In this document: positions 19,442 to 27,778 of the stretch, in pieces
How the letters are laid out: each line of letters starts with the position of its first letter
Numbering within the stretch: position 1 is the first letter of the stretch
Assembly: GCA_963815325.1 (NCBI GenBank)
Contig: CAWFGG010000002.1
Coordinates: 372,001-436,000 of the forward strand
Direction of reading: 5' to 3'
DNA from: JABDII01 sp963815325
GTDB taxonomy: Bacteria; Gemmatimonadota; Gemmatimonadetes; Gemmatimonadales; GWC2-71-9
DNA: 64,000 nucleotides
Position numbers and translations under genes: made by a program
The notes under the pieces: generated by a model
The model's database searches: none
Seen by the model: only the letters and a program-made list of their open reading frames with translations
Told to the model about the DNA's origin: nothing

Positions 19442-20610
19442 TACGGGTTCAGGCCGGCCGGCATCTCCGAGTCGGTCGCCCCACCCAGCCGGTGATCTGA
19501 AGCCGAACTCACACCCGAGGCACGCAACGCAAACTCACTCGGGTTGGACGAGTAGAAGAGAGCGCTCTCATACGAGACGGCTTTTTCCTTAAGCCAACGC
19601 ATGAGGGACTGGTCGAAGGACTGCATGCCGTATGAGACGGTGCCCTCCGCGATCAAATCGGGAATGTTCAGGGCCCTGTCCATGTCCCGGATGTTGTCGG
19701 CCACCGCCGCGGTGTTGATCAACACTTCGGCGGCGGGAACTCGCCCGTTCCCGTCCGCCCGCGGCACCAGCCGGAGGGACACCACCGCGGCCAGCGCGGT
19801 GGAGAGCAGGGAGCGCACTTCCAGGTGCTGGTGTGGCGGGTAAAACGAAATCACGCGGTTGATGGTCTGGGTCGCATCGGTCGTGTGCAGCGTGGAGAAG
19901 ACCAGGTGTCCGGTATCCGCCGCCTTGAGGGCCGTATCGAGCGTCTCGATATCGCGGATTTCTCCGATCAGAATCACGTCCGGGTCTTGGCGCAGTACGT
20001 GCCGCAACGCGGATCCGAACGACAACGTGTCGCTCCCGACTTCGCGCTGTGAAATGTTGGCTTTCACGTCACGGTGCAGGAACTCGATCGGATCCTCGAT
20101 CGCGATGATGTTGACGCGGCGGTGCTGGTTGACATGGTCGATCATCGCGGCCAGTGCGGTTGATTTGCCGGATCCGGTAATGCCGGTGACCAGCACGAGG
20201 CCCCGCGGCCGGAGCGAGATGTCTTCCAAGACCTTGGGAAGGTTCAACTCCTGGAGGCTCTTGACCTCGTAGGGAATCGCGCGGAACGCGAACGCCAACG
20301 TGCCGCGTTGTTGGTAGATGTTGGTGCGGAACCGGCCCACGCCGGGCACGCCGATGGCAAAATCCGCCTCCTTCCGGTCGGCGAATTCCTTGACCTGCCG
20401 CGGAGTCATGATCTGCTCCGCGAGCTGCTTCAGGTCCTCGGGCCTGAGCGGCGCCATCTCGAGATTGGCCAGCTCGCCGTTGACCCGCACGGTCGGGGCA
20501 CGGCCGACCTTCAGCAGCAGATCGGAGCCGTTGCGCTGAACCATCTCGACGATGGACTGCTTGAAATTGAACGGGCGCACCGTGCCCGCCTTGGATGTCG
20601 GATCAGCCAT
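19441..20610 (-). CDS. pilT: Type IV pilus retraction ATPase PilT-like
   Basis: Hexameric ATPase that depolymerises type IV pili or drives twitching. The 389 aa protein has a PAS-like N-domain (DLLLKVGRAPTVRVNGEL), Walker A GITGSGKST near residue 140, the Asp box IAIEDPIEF, Walker B LIGEIRD and the His box STLHTTDA. The ATG at 20610 is chosen because the sequence before it is shadow of accB; it overlaps the accB stop by 8 bp. No other pilus genes are in the window. It ends in a 1-base overlap with accC. PilT versus PilU cannot be decided. Confidence 0.93.
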   Translation of the reverse strand: MADPTSKAGTVRPFNFKQSIVEMVQRNGSDLLLKVGRAPTVRVNGELANLEMAPLRPEDLKQLAEQIMTPRQVKEFADRKEADFAIGVPGVGRFRTNIYQQRGTLAFAFRAIPYEVKSLQELNLPKVLEDISLRPRGLVLVTGITGSGKSTALAAMIDHVNQHRRVNIIAIEDPIEFLHRDVKANISQREVGSDTLSFGSALRHVLRQDPDVILIGEIRDIETLDTALKAADTGHLVFSTLHTTDATQTINRVISFYPPHQHLEVRSLLSTALAAVVSLRLVPRADGNGRVPAAEVLINTAAVADNIRDMDRALNIPDLIAEGTVSYGMQSFDQSLMRWLKEKAVSYESALFYSSNPSEFALRASGVSSASDHRLGGATDSEMPAGLNP

Positions 20611-21115
20611 TGGGATCCACCCGGAAGAGGACTTGCCCATACTCCACGGCCTGCGCGTCTTCGACGCAAACCTCGCGAATCACTCCAGCGATCTCCGCCT
20701 CGATCTCGTTCATGATCTTCATGGCTTCGATGATGCACACCGTCTGCCCCATGGTCACCCGGGCGCCGGCGGATATGTACGGCTCCGCCCCAGGCTCCGG
20801 AGCACGGTAGAATGTGCCGACCATGGGCGAGGTGATCTCCTTCAGGGGCGAGACCGCCGCGGGGGGCGGCGGCGGCACGGCGGCGGGCGCCGGAGGGGCG
20901 GCGGCCGATAGCGCGGCATTGGCAGTTACCGCACCCGATCCCGCCCGCGTCACCACGACCCCGGTTCCGAACCACCCCTTCACTTCGATCGAGCCGACTT
21001 CCGGTGAATCGCGGAGCAGTTTGACCAACCGCTTTACGTCGCCCAGGTCGACCGACTTGATTCCCGGAACGTTCTGCAGCAGCCGGGCGAGATCCTGCAT
21101 TTCATTGACTGTCAT
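20603..21115 (-). CDS. accB: Biotin carboxyl carrier protein of acetyl-CoA carboxylase
   Basis: Carries the biotin that shuttles CO2 between AccC and AccA/D. The 170 aa protein has an N-terminal helical part, a proline/alanine-rich linker (about residues 70-92) and a biotinyl domain with IEAMKIMNEI, biotin attachment on Lys133, and the thumb-type insertion SPMVGTFYRAPEPGAEPY typical of AccB. It starts immediately after efp (overlapping 4 bp) and overlaps pilT. Confidence 0.96.
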   Translation of the reverse strand: MTVNEMQDLARLLQNVPGIKSVDLGDVKRLVKLLRDSPEVGSIEVKGWFGTGVVVTRAGSGAVTANAALSAAAPPAPAAVPPPPPAAVSPLKEITSPMVGTFYRAPEPGAEPYISAGARVTMGQTVCIIEAMKIMNEIEAEIAGVIREVCVEDAQAVEYGQVLFRVDPNG

Positions 21116-21672
21116 ACGCGCGTCAGGTACTTGTCTTCGCGGCGATCGATCCGGATGACCTGGCCTTCCTCGATGAAGAGCGGGACTTGAACGATGGCTC
21201 CGGTCTCGAGCGTGGCCGGTTTGGTGCCGCCGGTCGCGGTATCGCCCCGAATGCCAGGATCGGTTTTGGTCACTGTCAGCTCCACGAAAGTGGGAAGCTC
21301 GATCATGAGCACCGTGCCGTCGTGGACCAGCCCCTCACATTCCATCCCCTCCTTGAGGTACTTCTGCTGATCCTCGCCCAGCACCGCATCGGTGATCATG
21401 ATATCGTCGAAGGTCTGCATGTCCATGAAATGATAGAAATGTCCGTCGGCATAGGAGAACTGGATCCGCCGTCGCTCCAACCGAACGTCCTTGACGCGCT
21501 CTCCCGCGTTCCAGGTTCGGTCGATCACCGCCCCAGTCATGACGTTCTTGAGCTTGGTCCGCACAAAGGCACCGCCCTTGCCCGGCTTCACATGCTGAAA
21601 GTAGGTCATTTGAAAGAGCTGGCTGTCGATTTCGAGCACCATGCCAGTTCGGAAATCCGAAGTGGTTGCCAC
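21112..21672 (-). CDS. efp: Translation elongation factor P
   Basis: Relieves ribosome stalling at polyproline stretches. The 186 aa product has the three EF-P beta-barrel domains. The modified-loop motif is KPGKGGAF with the conserved lysine at residue 32, and the C-terminal domain includes PTFVELTVTKTDPG and LETGAIVQVPLFI. GTG at 21672 is the start; AGGAGAAGGT lies just upstream as a good ribosome binding site. Proline-rich products in this window, such as the TolA-like protein, would be natural clients. No modification enzyme is seen here. Confidence 0.96.
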   Translation of the reverse strand: MATTSDFRTGMVLEIDSQLFQMTYFQHVKPGKGGAFVRTKLKNVMTGAVIDRTWNAGERVKDVRLERRRIQFSYADGHFYHFMDMQTFDDIMITDAVLGEDQQKYLKEGMECEGLVHDGTVLMIELPTFVELTVTKTDPGIRGDTATGGTKPATLETGAIVQVPLFIEEGQVIRIDRREDKYLTRV

Positions 21673-21680
21673 ACCTTCTC

Positions 21681-22769
21681 CTACGTGAGTTCGATGAGTT
21701 CCGCGGCCGGGGTCGAGAGACATTCCGGACCGTCGGGGCCAAGGTAGAGATCGTCCTCCAACCTGACCCCACCCCACCCTCCAAGATAGATACCCGGCTC
21801 CACCGTGACTACTGCGTGGGCCGGAATGGGGTGGTCTGAGCTGGACGCAAGTCGCGGTGCCTCGTGGACTTCCAGGCCAAGCCCATGCCCGAGTGCGTGG
21901 CCGAAGGCATCGCCGAAACCACGCCGTTGGATCACCTGCCGCGCCAATGCGTCGCCCTCCGCACCGGTCATACCGGGTCGGAGGTGCCGCAATGCCCGGC
22001 GCTGGGCCTCGAGGACCAAATCGTAGACCATCCGCTGACGCTCATCCGCCCGAGCCCCGACGACATAGCACCGCGTGAGGTCCGAACAGTATCCGTCCAC
22101 CTGCGCACCGAAGTCAACCAGGAGCAGATCGCCGGCTTCGACCACGCGGCGGCTGGTGCGGGCGTGCGGCAAGGCCGATCGGGGCCCCGAAGCAACGATG
22201 GTCGGAAACGGGTGCCACTCGCTGCCCCTTCGTCGTAGTGCCCCTTCCAGGTCGGACGCAATCGCCACCTCGCTCGACCCCACCCGCACCGCGCGCACGG
22301 TCTCGGCCAATGCCTCCTGCGCCAGGGCCGCCGCTTGGCGGATGGCTTCGACCTCGTCGGGCGACTTGACGACACGCAGGTCCTCGACCAGATCCACCAC
22401 CGGGATCACGTCGCCGCGGAAATCGCGCTCGACGCGGGTCGCGTCCCGCACGGTGAGCGCGTGGGCCTCGATCCCGACTCGTCCGTGACTGTGCTGCGCC
22501 AGGAGGCTGGCTAGCCGCGACCACACGTTCACCGGATCGATCAGGACCTCGGCGGCAGCCTTGACCTCAGCCGGCGCCTGCACGGCGTACCGCGAATCGG
22601 TGATCAGGAAGAGCTGTTCGGTCGTGATGAAGGCGAGAGCCGCCGAACCGGTGAAGCCCGTCAGGTATCGGATATTCGGTAAGTGCGTGACGAGGAGGGC
22701 GTCCAGCGCCTCTCCCGCCATCCGCTGCCGGAGCGCCGCTTGTCGCTCACCGCACCGATCAGGCGTCAC
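21681..22769 (-). CDS. M24 family Xaa-Pro aminopeptidase
   Basis: Metallopeptidase removing N-terminal residues before proline. The 362 aa protein has the creatinase N-domain (RYLTGFTGSAALAFI) and the pita-bread catalytic domain with metal ligands in LLVDFGAQVDGYCSDLTR, HALGHGLGLEVHE and VTVEPGIYL. GTG 22769 sits in the end of aroQ; an ATG at 22790 is an alternative. The aroQ-pepP-efp-accB order is a common bacterial arrangement, which supports the call. Confidence 0.92.
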   Translation of the reverse strand: MTPDRCGERQAALRQRMAGEALDALLVTHLPNIRYLTGFTGSAALAFITTEQLFLITDSRYAVQAPAEVKAAAEVLIDPVNVWSRLASLLAQHSHGRVGIEAHALTVRDATRVERDFRGDVIPVVDLVEDLRVVKSPDEVEAIRQAAALAQEALAETVRAVRVGSSEVAIASDLEGALRRRGSEWHPFPTIVASGPRSALPHARTSRRVVEAGDLLLVDFGAQVDGYCSDLTRCYVVGARADERQRMVYDLVLEAQRRALRHLRPGMTGAEGDALARQVIQRRGFGDAFGHALGHGLGLEVHEAPRLASSSDHPIPAHAVVTVEPGIYLGGWGGVRLEDDLYLGPDGPECLSTPAAELIELT

Positions 22770-23196
22770 GCAATCGCTGAACGAGCGCATTCAGCGCGCA
22801 CACGTACCCGCCAGCACCAAGTCCGGCCACCACACCCACCGCCACGTCGGCCAACAGCGACCGGCGGCGGAACTCCTCGCGCGCGAAGATGTTGGACAGG
22901 TGGACTTCGATGAAGGGGAGTCGCGATCCAACCAACGCATCGCGAAGCGCGACACTGGTGTGGGTCAGACCCGCGGCGTTGACGATCGCGCCGTCGGCCC
23001 GCTCGGGGAGTCGCTGCACCAGCTCGACCAACTCTCCCTCATGGTTGCTCTGCACCCACTCGAGTTGGGTCTCCAATTCCTCGGCCCGGGCCCGCATGCT
23101 GCGTTCGATCTCACCAAGCGTGACCCGGCCATACACGTCCGGCTCACGATCGCCCAACAGGTTGAGATTTGGACCATTGAGGACAGCGATGCGCAT
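22759..23196 (-). CDS. aroQ: Type II 3-dehydroquinate dehydratase
   Basis: Third step of the shikimate pathway. The 145 aa protein begins with VLNGPNLNLLGDREPDVYG (catalytic Tyr in VYG), has the loop VNAAGLTHTSVALRDAL, where Asn and His keep their usual places although PGAY is replaced by AAGL, then IEVHLSNIFAREEFRRRS. It begins directly after the stop of the TPR gene and overlaps the peptidase gene by about 11 bp. Confidence 0.95.
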   Translation of the reverse strand: MRIAVLNGPNLNLLGDREPDVYGRVTLGEIERSMRARAEELETQLEWVQSNHEGELVELVQRLPERADGAIVNAAGLTHTSVALRDALVGSRLPFIEVHLSNIFAREEFRRRSLLADVAVGVVAGLGAGGYVCALNALVQRLRDA

Positions 23197-25113
23197 CTAG
23201 CCCTTGAGGCTCTGCAACCAGGCCTGGAATTGGTCCAGGTCCTCCTCCTCGATCCGGGTACCTCCGGCAGCCGTGTCGGGCGGTTGCACGCTTTCTCCCC
23301 GTTGGCCACCAAAGAAGGCGTCGAAGGAGAAGCGACCGGTCGTTCCGGCCATCCCGCTCCCACCGGGGCCCCGCACCGCGGGCGGCACCGGGGACGCATC
23401 CTCGCCGAACACCGCGCTCAACAGCAGACGATCGTGCGCGGGGCGAGTGGGCTCTCCAACGGATCCGCTCTCGGAGGGGCCCCGGAGATCGCTGGCTTGA
23501 GGCTCTCCGGTGGGGGCGCTGGATTCGGTCGGCTGACGCTCTGCGTCCGCCGGCGGTTCGGAGTCGGGTCGGGATGCGAGCAGCACCCGGAAGAAATCCG
23601 AGACACTCTGCCCACCACGTGACGTCGCGGCAAACTCGCTCGAGCCGCCGACCGGACTGGCCGCCGGCCGCTTTCCTTCCTCTTCCAGCGCAGCGACCTT
23701 CTCCTTCAACCGGAGGTCATCGGGTTGCCGGGCCAACAGTCTGCGGTAGATGCCGAGCGCCTCGAGCCGGTGTCCTTGGCTGAGATAGAGCTCGGCCATG
23801 GTCTCCGTTGCCACCGTCTCCGGCTCCAGTTCGGCGCCGTCCGTCGCCGCCTCGGTCGTCTCGGCCGGCCCCTCGTCCCAGGCCATCTCGTAGCCGTCCA
23901 GCGGAGCCGTTTCCTCGAAGGCCGGAAGCTCGGCCGCACCGGCTCGCCCCTCTTCCGGAATGGGCTCGTCGGTCGACGGCTCCTCGAAGCCCGTGAGCGA
24001 ATCCAGCTCCGCAAACGCCGCCGGCGTTTCATCACCTTCCTGCTCCCCCTCCTCCTCTTCAACCTCGAGGTCGGACTCGGGCTCCCACGCGAGCCCGGTT
24101 TCCACATCGGCCATGATCGACTCGGGCCCGGCCACCGCTGCGGTCTCATCCACCGCGTCGCCGAGCACCGTGGACTCCTCGTCGGCAGACTCCTCGCCTT
24201 CGACATCCCAGGCACTCAGGCTACCCGCTGCTTCAGGGATGCTTGGTCGAAGCCACTCGGATTCCTGCTCCGCTGGCTCGGCTTCCTCGAAACTGGCTTC
24301 CGCTTCCTCCGCACCCGTCTGGTCTCCTGGTTCCAAGCGCTCGAGGTCGGCTGGCCCTTCGACCGGCTCCAACTCGATGCCGCGGCCGACGATATCGAGC
24401 TCCTCGACGTCCTCGCCGGCCACCTCTGAGTCGAAAGACTCGGCTATCTCGAGACCCTCCAGCGGGCCGACGACGTCAGACGCGTTGTCGTAGCCAGCTT
24501 CAATACGCTCGAGAGATGCGCCGTCTGACGGCTCCGCATCCTCCTCCAGAGCGAAAGACTGCGGTAGCTCGAGATCCTCCAGCGGGCCGACGATCTCAGA
24601 CGCGTCGTCGTAGCCAGCTTCAATACGCTCGAGAGATGCGCCGTCTGACGGCTCCGCATCCTCCTCCAGAGCGGAAGACCACGCCGGCTCGGCGCTCAGG
24701 TCCGGCCCCGCCCCGACCGCAACTCGAGCCAGTTGTTCGCGCGCGGCCGCGTTGCCCTGGTCGATGCCGAGAAGGATGGAAAGCCACCGTTCCGCCTCAT
24801 CGGGGCGCGCCGTCCGCTCGGCGATGTCGGCGAGGGCCTGGAGCGCAATGACGTTTTCCTGGTCGCGGTCGAGCACGCGGCCGAACTCACGCTCTGCCGC
24901 ATCGTCATGGCCCTGATCCAGATAGCATCGGCCCAACACGATCCGAGCAGGAGCATAGTCGGGATGGTGGAACAGCCCACCCTGCAGGATATCGAGCGCC
25001 CGCTCGATGTTTCCGAGTTTGCGGTGAGCGTTGGCGAGGGGAGCGAAGGCGGTGCCTTCTGGGTTCTCCTGGTACTGGCGTTCGAGCTTATCGAGTTCGC
25101 GAGTCGCGGCCAT
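23197..25113 (-). CDS. Acidic TPR-repeat protein with internal 40-aa duplication
   Basis: A 638 aa protein without signal peptide. Residues 1-130 hold TPR-like helices (ALDILQGGLFHHPDYAPARIVLGRCYLDQG). Residues about 145-450 are a very acidic, low-complexity stretch with an exact-register 40-residue tandem duplication. A second TPR unit follows near 470 (AELYLSQGHRLEALGIYRRLL), then a disordered tail ending EEDLDQFQAWLQSLKG. The start ATG 25113 is preceded by a good promoter; longer starts would overlap that promoter. It is first in the aroQ-efp-acc transcription unit. Architecture resembles the 894 aa TPR protein at 28767. Function unknown. Confidence 0.8.
   Translation of the reverse strand: MAATRELDKLERQYQENPEGTAFAPLANAHRKLGNIERALDILQGGLFHHPDYAPARIVLGRCYLDQGHDDAAEREFGRVLDRDQENVIALQALADIAERTARPDEAERWLSILLGIDQGNAAAREQLARVAVGAGPDLSAEPAWSSALEEDAEPSDGASLERIEAGYDDASEIVGPLEDLELPQSFALEEDAEPSDGASLERIEAGYDNASDVVGPLEGLEIAESFDSEVAGEDVEELDIVGRGIELEPVEGPADLERLEPGDQTGAEEAEASFEEAEPAEQESEWLRPSIPEAAGSLSAWDVEGEESADEESTVLGDAVDETAAVAGPESIMADVETGLAWEPESDLEVEEEEGEQEGDETPAAFAELDSLTGFEEPSTDEPIPEEGRAGAAELPAFEETAPLDGYEMAWDEGPAETTEAATDGAELEPETVATETMAELYLSQGHRLEALGIYRRLLARQPDDLRLKEKVAALEEEGKRPAASPVGGSSEFAATSRGGQSVSDFFRVLLASRPDSEPPADAERQPTESSAPTGEPQASDLRGPSESGSVGEPTRPAHDRLLLSAVFGEDASPVPPAVRGPGGSGMAGTTGRFSFDAFFGGQRGESVQPPDTAAGGTRIEEEDLDQFQAWLQSLKG
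24433..24672. repeat. Two tandem copies of a 120-bp unit
   Basis: Positions 24433-24552 and 24553-24672 align at exactly 120-bp offset with few mismatches, strongest over 24500-24550 against 24620-24670, where they are almost identical. Each encodes 40 residues beginning ALEEDAEPSDGASLERIEAG. The frame is kept, so it extends the acidic linker of the TPR protein. The near identity points to a recent duplication. Confidence 0.9.
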
Positions 25114-25153
25114 CCGAGATCCCGTGGCGTAAGTTGTTGCAGGAGTTCGCCAA

Positions 25154-25182
25154 ACAGTAGTATCCGTACCAAACCATGTCAA
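25154..25182 (-). promoter_or_regulatory. Promoter for the acidic TPR gene / aroQ-efp-acc unit
   Basis: On the minus strand a perfect TTGACA (25182-25177) is followed after 17 bp by TACTGT (25159-25154). The predicted start near 25147 gives a leader of about 34 nt to the ATG at 25113. It lies back to back with the ppiD promoter. Confidence 0.6.
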
Positions 25183-25203
25183 CTAGCCGCTCGGCCCGCA
25201 CGC

Positions 25204-25232
25204 TTGAGATTGTGCGTTGGCAGGCTTACACT
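25204..25232 (+). promoter_or_regulatory. ppiD promoter
   Basis: TTGAGA (25204-25209) and TACACT (25227-25232) are 17 bp apart on the plus strand, about 48 bp before the ppiD ATG at 25280. Together with the minus-strand promoter at 25154-25182 it forms a compact divergent pair. Confidence 0.55.
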
Positions 25233-25279
25233 TACAGCCTTTCGCCACCCTTTGTTAAGCCGGCCCGGAGCCACGTCCC

Positions 25280-27148
25280 ATGATGCAAGCATTTCGCAGC
25301 AGCGCCAAGATCATCGCCATCGTGTTCGCGGTGCTCATGGTGCTCTTTCTGATCCAACTCAGCGGCATTGGCGGCGGCTCCGGAGCCGGGGTCTCGAGCA
25401 CCTCCGTCGGCAAGGTCAATGGCCGGAGCATCGATACTCGAACGTACCAGCAGGTCGTGCAGGACCGGATCCAGCTCATCCAACAGCAGTCACCACAAAC
25501 GCTGACCCTCGATGACATCGAGCGGATTCGAGACGACGTATGGGAGGAGTTCGTCTCGAACACCGTGCTCAACGCCGAATACGCGCGACGGAAGATTTCG
25601 GTGTCGCCCGGCGAAGTGGCTGATTTCCTGCGGAATGTGCCGCCGCCGGAGCTACAGCAACAACCGGATTTTCAGACCGACGGCCAGTTTGACATGGCCA
25701 AGTACCAGCGCTGGCTCACGTCGAGCGTGGGCATGCAGTACGTCCCGCTCCTCGAAGCCCAGTACCGTAGTGAACTCATGCGGTCGAAACTCCTCCGTCT
25801 GGTCACCGCAGACGTCTACCTCTCCGACGCGGCGCTGTGGGAGCGCTATCGCGACGCGAATCAGGCGGTAACCATCGGCGTCACAGCCATCATTCCTCGG
25901 CAGGCGATCCCGGATTCGGCCGTCGCGGTGACCGAGGGCGAGATTACCGCCTACTACCGGAGCCACGCGGACGAACTGACGCGGCCAAAGACGGCCTACC
26001 TCAGCGCCGTGGTCCTCCCGCGCGCGCCTGACGCGAGCGATACCGCCGCGGCGTTCGCCCGAGCGGAGCAGGTCGGGCAGGAGATTCTCGACGGCACTCC
26101 GTTCGCGGAGGTTGCCCGCCGGGAGTCGGCGGATACCGTGTCCGGCAACGCCGGGGGGGACCTCGGCTCCTGGACCCGGGGCTCCTTTGCTCCCGCATTC
26201 GACTCAGCCGCCTTCGCAATGCGGCTCAACACCCTTTCCCGCCCGGTGCTCACCGAGTTCGGGTACCACCTGATTGAGGTCACGTCCCGCCGGGCCGACA
26301 CCGCGGAGGGACGACATATCCTGATCCCCATCGAGCTGGCTGGTGCTCATCGCGACTTGGTCGATGCCCAGGCGGATTCGATGGAGGCGCTTGGGGCCGA
26401 GCGCCTGGACCCGGCGGCGTTGGACACCGTGGCCCGGGCGTTGGGGCTGCCGATCTATCCGGCCGCGCCACTCCAACCGGGGAGCAGGGTGCTGGTTGGC
26501 AATCTGGTCGTGCCCGACGCCGGGGTCTGGGCCTTTCGGGCGCAGGTGGGTGAGGTTAGTCCCATCATCGAGGACTCCCGGAATTTCTATCTGTTCCGGC
26601 TCGACAGCTTGCAGCCCGAAGGTGTCCCGCCGTTGACCGACCCCACGATCCGGGCCGCCATCACCGAGGAGGTCCGATCGCTCAAGAAATGGGACGCCGC
26701 TCGGGCCCGAGGCCAGGAGTACCTGAACCGTCTGGCAGGTGGGGACGCCATGGCACAAGCAGCCGAGGCGATGGGGTTGCCCTACCGCGAGGTCGGGCCC
26801 TTCGTCCGAACCCGGCCGCCGTTTCCGAACCCGATTCTGGTTGGAACGGCGTTCGGCCTAGCGCCAGGCACGCGGAGCGGGCTCCTCGACACCAGCGACG
26901 GCCTCTATGTCATCCGAGTTCTCAGCAGCGTACCGGCCGATTCAGCCGAATTCCTGAAGACCCTCGATGAATACCGGGCCCAGGAAGTCCGGTTGGTGCG
27001 CCAAGACCGGGTGCGGAACTACTTGACGGCGCTACGGGCCTCGGCAACCGTGGTGGACCGACGGGACGACCTCTACCGCACGGCGGCGCAGCTGGAGGCG
27101 GAAGCCGAGCGGCAGCAGAGCCGGAGCCAGGGAGCAGTCGGGTACTAG
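25280..27148 (+). CDS. PpiD/SurA-type peptidyl-prolyl isomerase, membrane anchored
   Basis: Periplasmic folding factor of 622 aa. One N-terminal membrane helix (residues about 10-28) anchors it. A SurA_N-like chaperone region follows (GKVNGRSIDTRTYQQVVQDR; about 43-200), then a parvulin domain near 235-345 (AEVARRESAD, GGDLGSWTRG, GYHLIEV). A second, degenerate parvulin-like segment follows (SPIIEDSRNFYLFRLDS), then a C-terminal tail rich in charged residues. This is the E. coli PpiD layout. It is the only gene on the plus strand in the window, with its own promoter upstream and a hairpin terminator downstream. Confidence 0.88.
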   Translation: MMQAFRSSAKIIAIVFAVLMVLFLIQLSGIGGGSGAGVSSTSVGKVNGRSIDTRTYQQVVQDRIQLIQQQSPQTLTLDDIERIRDDVWEEFVSNTVLNAEYARRKISVSPGEVADFLRNVPPPELQQQPDFQTDGQFDMAKYQRWLTSSVGMQYVPLLEAQYRSELMRSKLLRLVTADVYLSDAALWERYRDANQAVTIGVTAIIPRQAIPDSAVAVTEGEITAYYRSHADELTRPKTAYLSAVVLPRAPDASDTAAAFARAEQVGQEILDGTPFAEVARRESADTVSGNAGGDLGSWTRGSFAPAFDSAAFAMRLNTLSRPVLTEFGYHLIEVTSRRADTAEGRHILIPIELAGAHRDLVDAQADSMEALGAERLDPAALDTVARALGLPIYPAAPLQPGSRVLVGNLVVPDAGVWAFRAQVGEVSPIIEDSRNFYLFRLDSLQPEGVPPLTDPTIRAAITEEVRSLKKWDAARARGQEYLNRLAGGDAMAQAAEAMGLPYREVGPFVRTRPPFPNPILVGTAFGLAPGTRSGLLDTSDGLYVIRVLSSVPADSAEFLKTLDEYRAQEVRLVRQDRVRNYLTALRASATVVDRRDDLYRTAAQLEAEAERQQSRSQGAVGY

Positions 27149-27180
27149 CAGTCGCTCGCTCGAGATCGTTCCCAAAACGG

Positions 27181-27216
27181 GAGCGGGGCGGTTCGACCAG
27201 TCGAACCGCCCCGCTC
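27181..27216. terminator. 16-bp perfect hairpin between convergent ppiD and tatA
   Basis: GAGCGGGGCGGTTCGA (27181-27196) and its exact complement (27201-27216) flank a 4-nt CCAG loop. There is no clear T-tract on either side, but its place between convergent genes and its stability make a bidirectional terminator the natural reading. Confidence 0.75.
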
Positions 27217-27247
27217 ACATCGTGCTCCTGCCGGAGATGCTCGGCCG

Positions 27248-27493
27248 CTATTGTGACAGACGCTTCGGATCACCGTCAGGCGGTGATGCCTGCGCATCGA
27301 TTTGTCGATCCGGCGGCTCCTGATCGTTGCCCCGCGTCACCGCATCGCTCGTTTCCGTGATGCTTCGCTTGAATTCGCGGATCCCCTTCCCCAAGGACGC
27401 CCCGATTTCCGGCAAGCGACGAGCCCCGAACACGAGGAGCAGCACAACCAGAATGATGAGAATTTCACCGAACCCCAAGTTCCCGATGCCCAT
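27248..27493 (-). CDS. tatA: Twin-arginine translocase TatA/TatE subunit
   Basis: Pore-forming or membrane-weakening subunit of the Tat export system. The 81 aa protein has the FG-containing N-terminus NLGFGEILIIL, one membrane helix (residues 8-22), the amphipathic helix FGARRLPEIGASLGKGIREFK, and a disordered acidic tail. It is the last gene of its run before the convergent terminator. TatC is about 7 kb upstream at 37300-38034, fused to LptD; no TatB is seen in the window. Confidence 0.95.
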   Translation of the reverse strand: MGIGNLGFGEILIILVVLLLVFGARRLPEIGASLGKGIREFKRSITETSDAVTRGNDQEPPDRQIDAQASPPDGDPKRLSQ

Positions 27494-27505
27494 AGCGCCA
27501 CCACC

Positions 27506-27778
27506 TTAAAAGAGCGAACGCGCCACGAAGTAGGCGATGATCACGCCGACGATGCTCAAGACCGACACGGCCAGTCCAACCGGCCCTACCGTGAAGCTTA
27601 CCACGAGGAGGTCGACAGAGACAGGGCCGACCGTCGGCGTCCAGGTGCTGACGAAGACTTGTTTGAAGGTGCTGTCCGGCAGAAAACGGGCAAGCAGCGC
27701 CGTGACAAAGCCGCCGGTGATGAAACCCGAGACCAGCACACCCAGGTAGAAGCCCGGCCGCTTCGGTCCGGTGGCCAT
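27506..27778 (-). CDS. Small membrane protein, DUF4321-like
   Basis: A 90 aa protein with two hydrophobic helices (about residues 10-30 and 62-88) separated by a short region LPDSTFKQVFVST...VSVDLLVVSFTVG. That pattern matches the DUF4321 family known from deltaproteobacteria and relatives. ATG at 27778 overlaps the stop of the prenyl synthase gene (TGATG). No function is known. Confidence 0.7.
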   Translation of the reverse strand: MATGPKRPGFYLGVLVSGFITGGFVTALLARFLPDSTFKQVFVSTWTPTVGPVSVDLLVVSFTVGPVGLAVSVLSIVGVIIAYFVARSLF

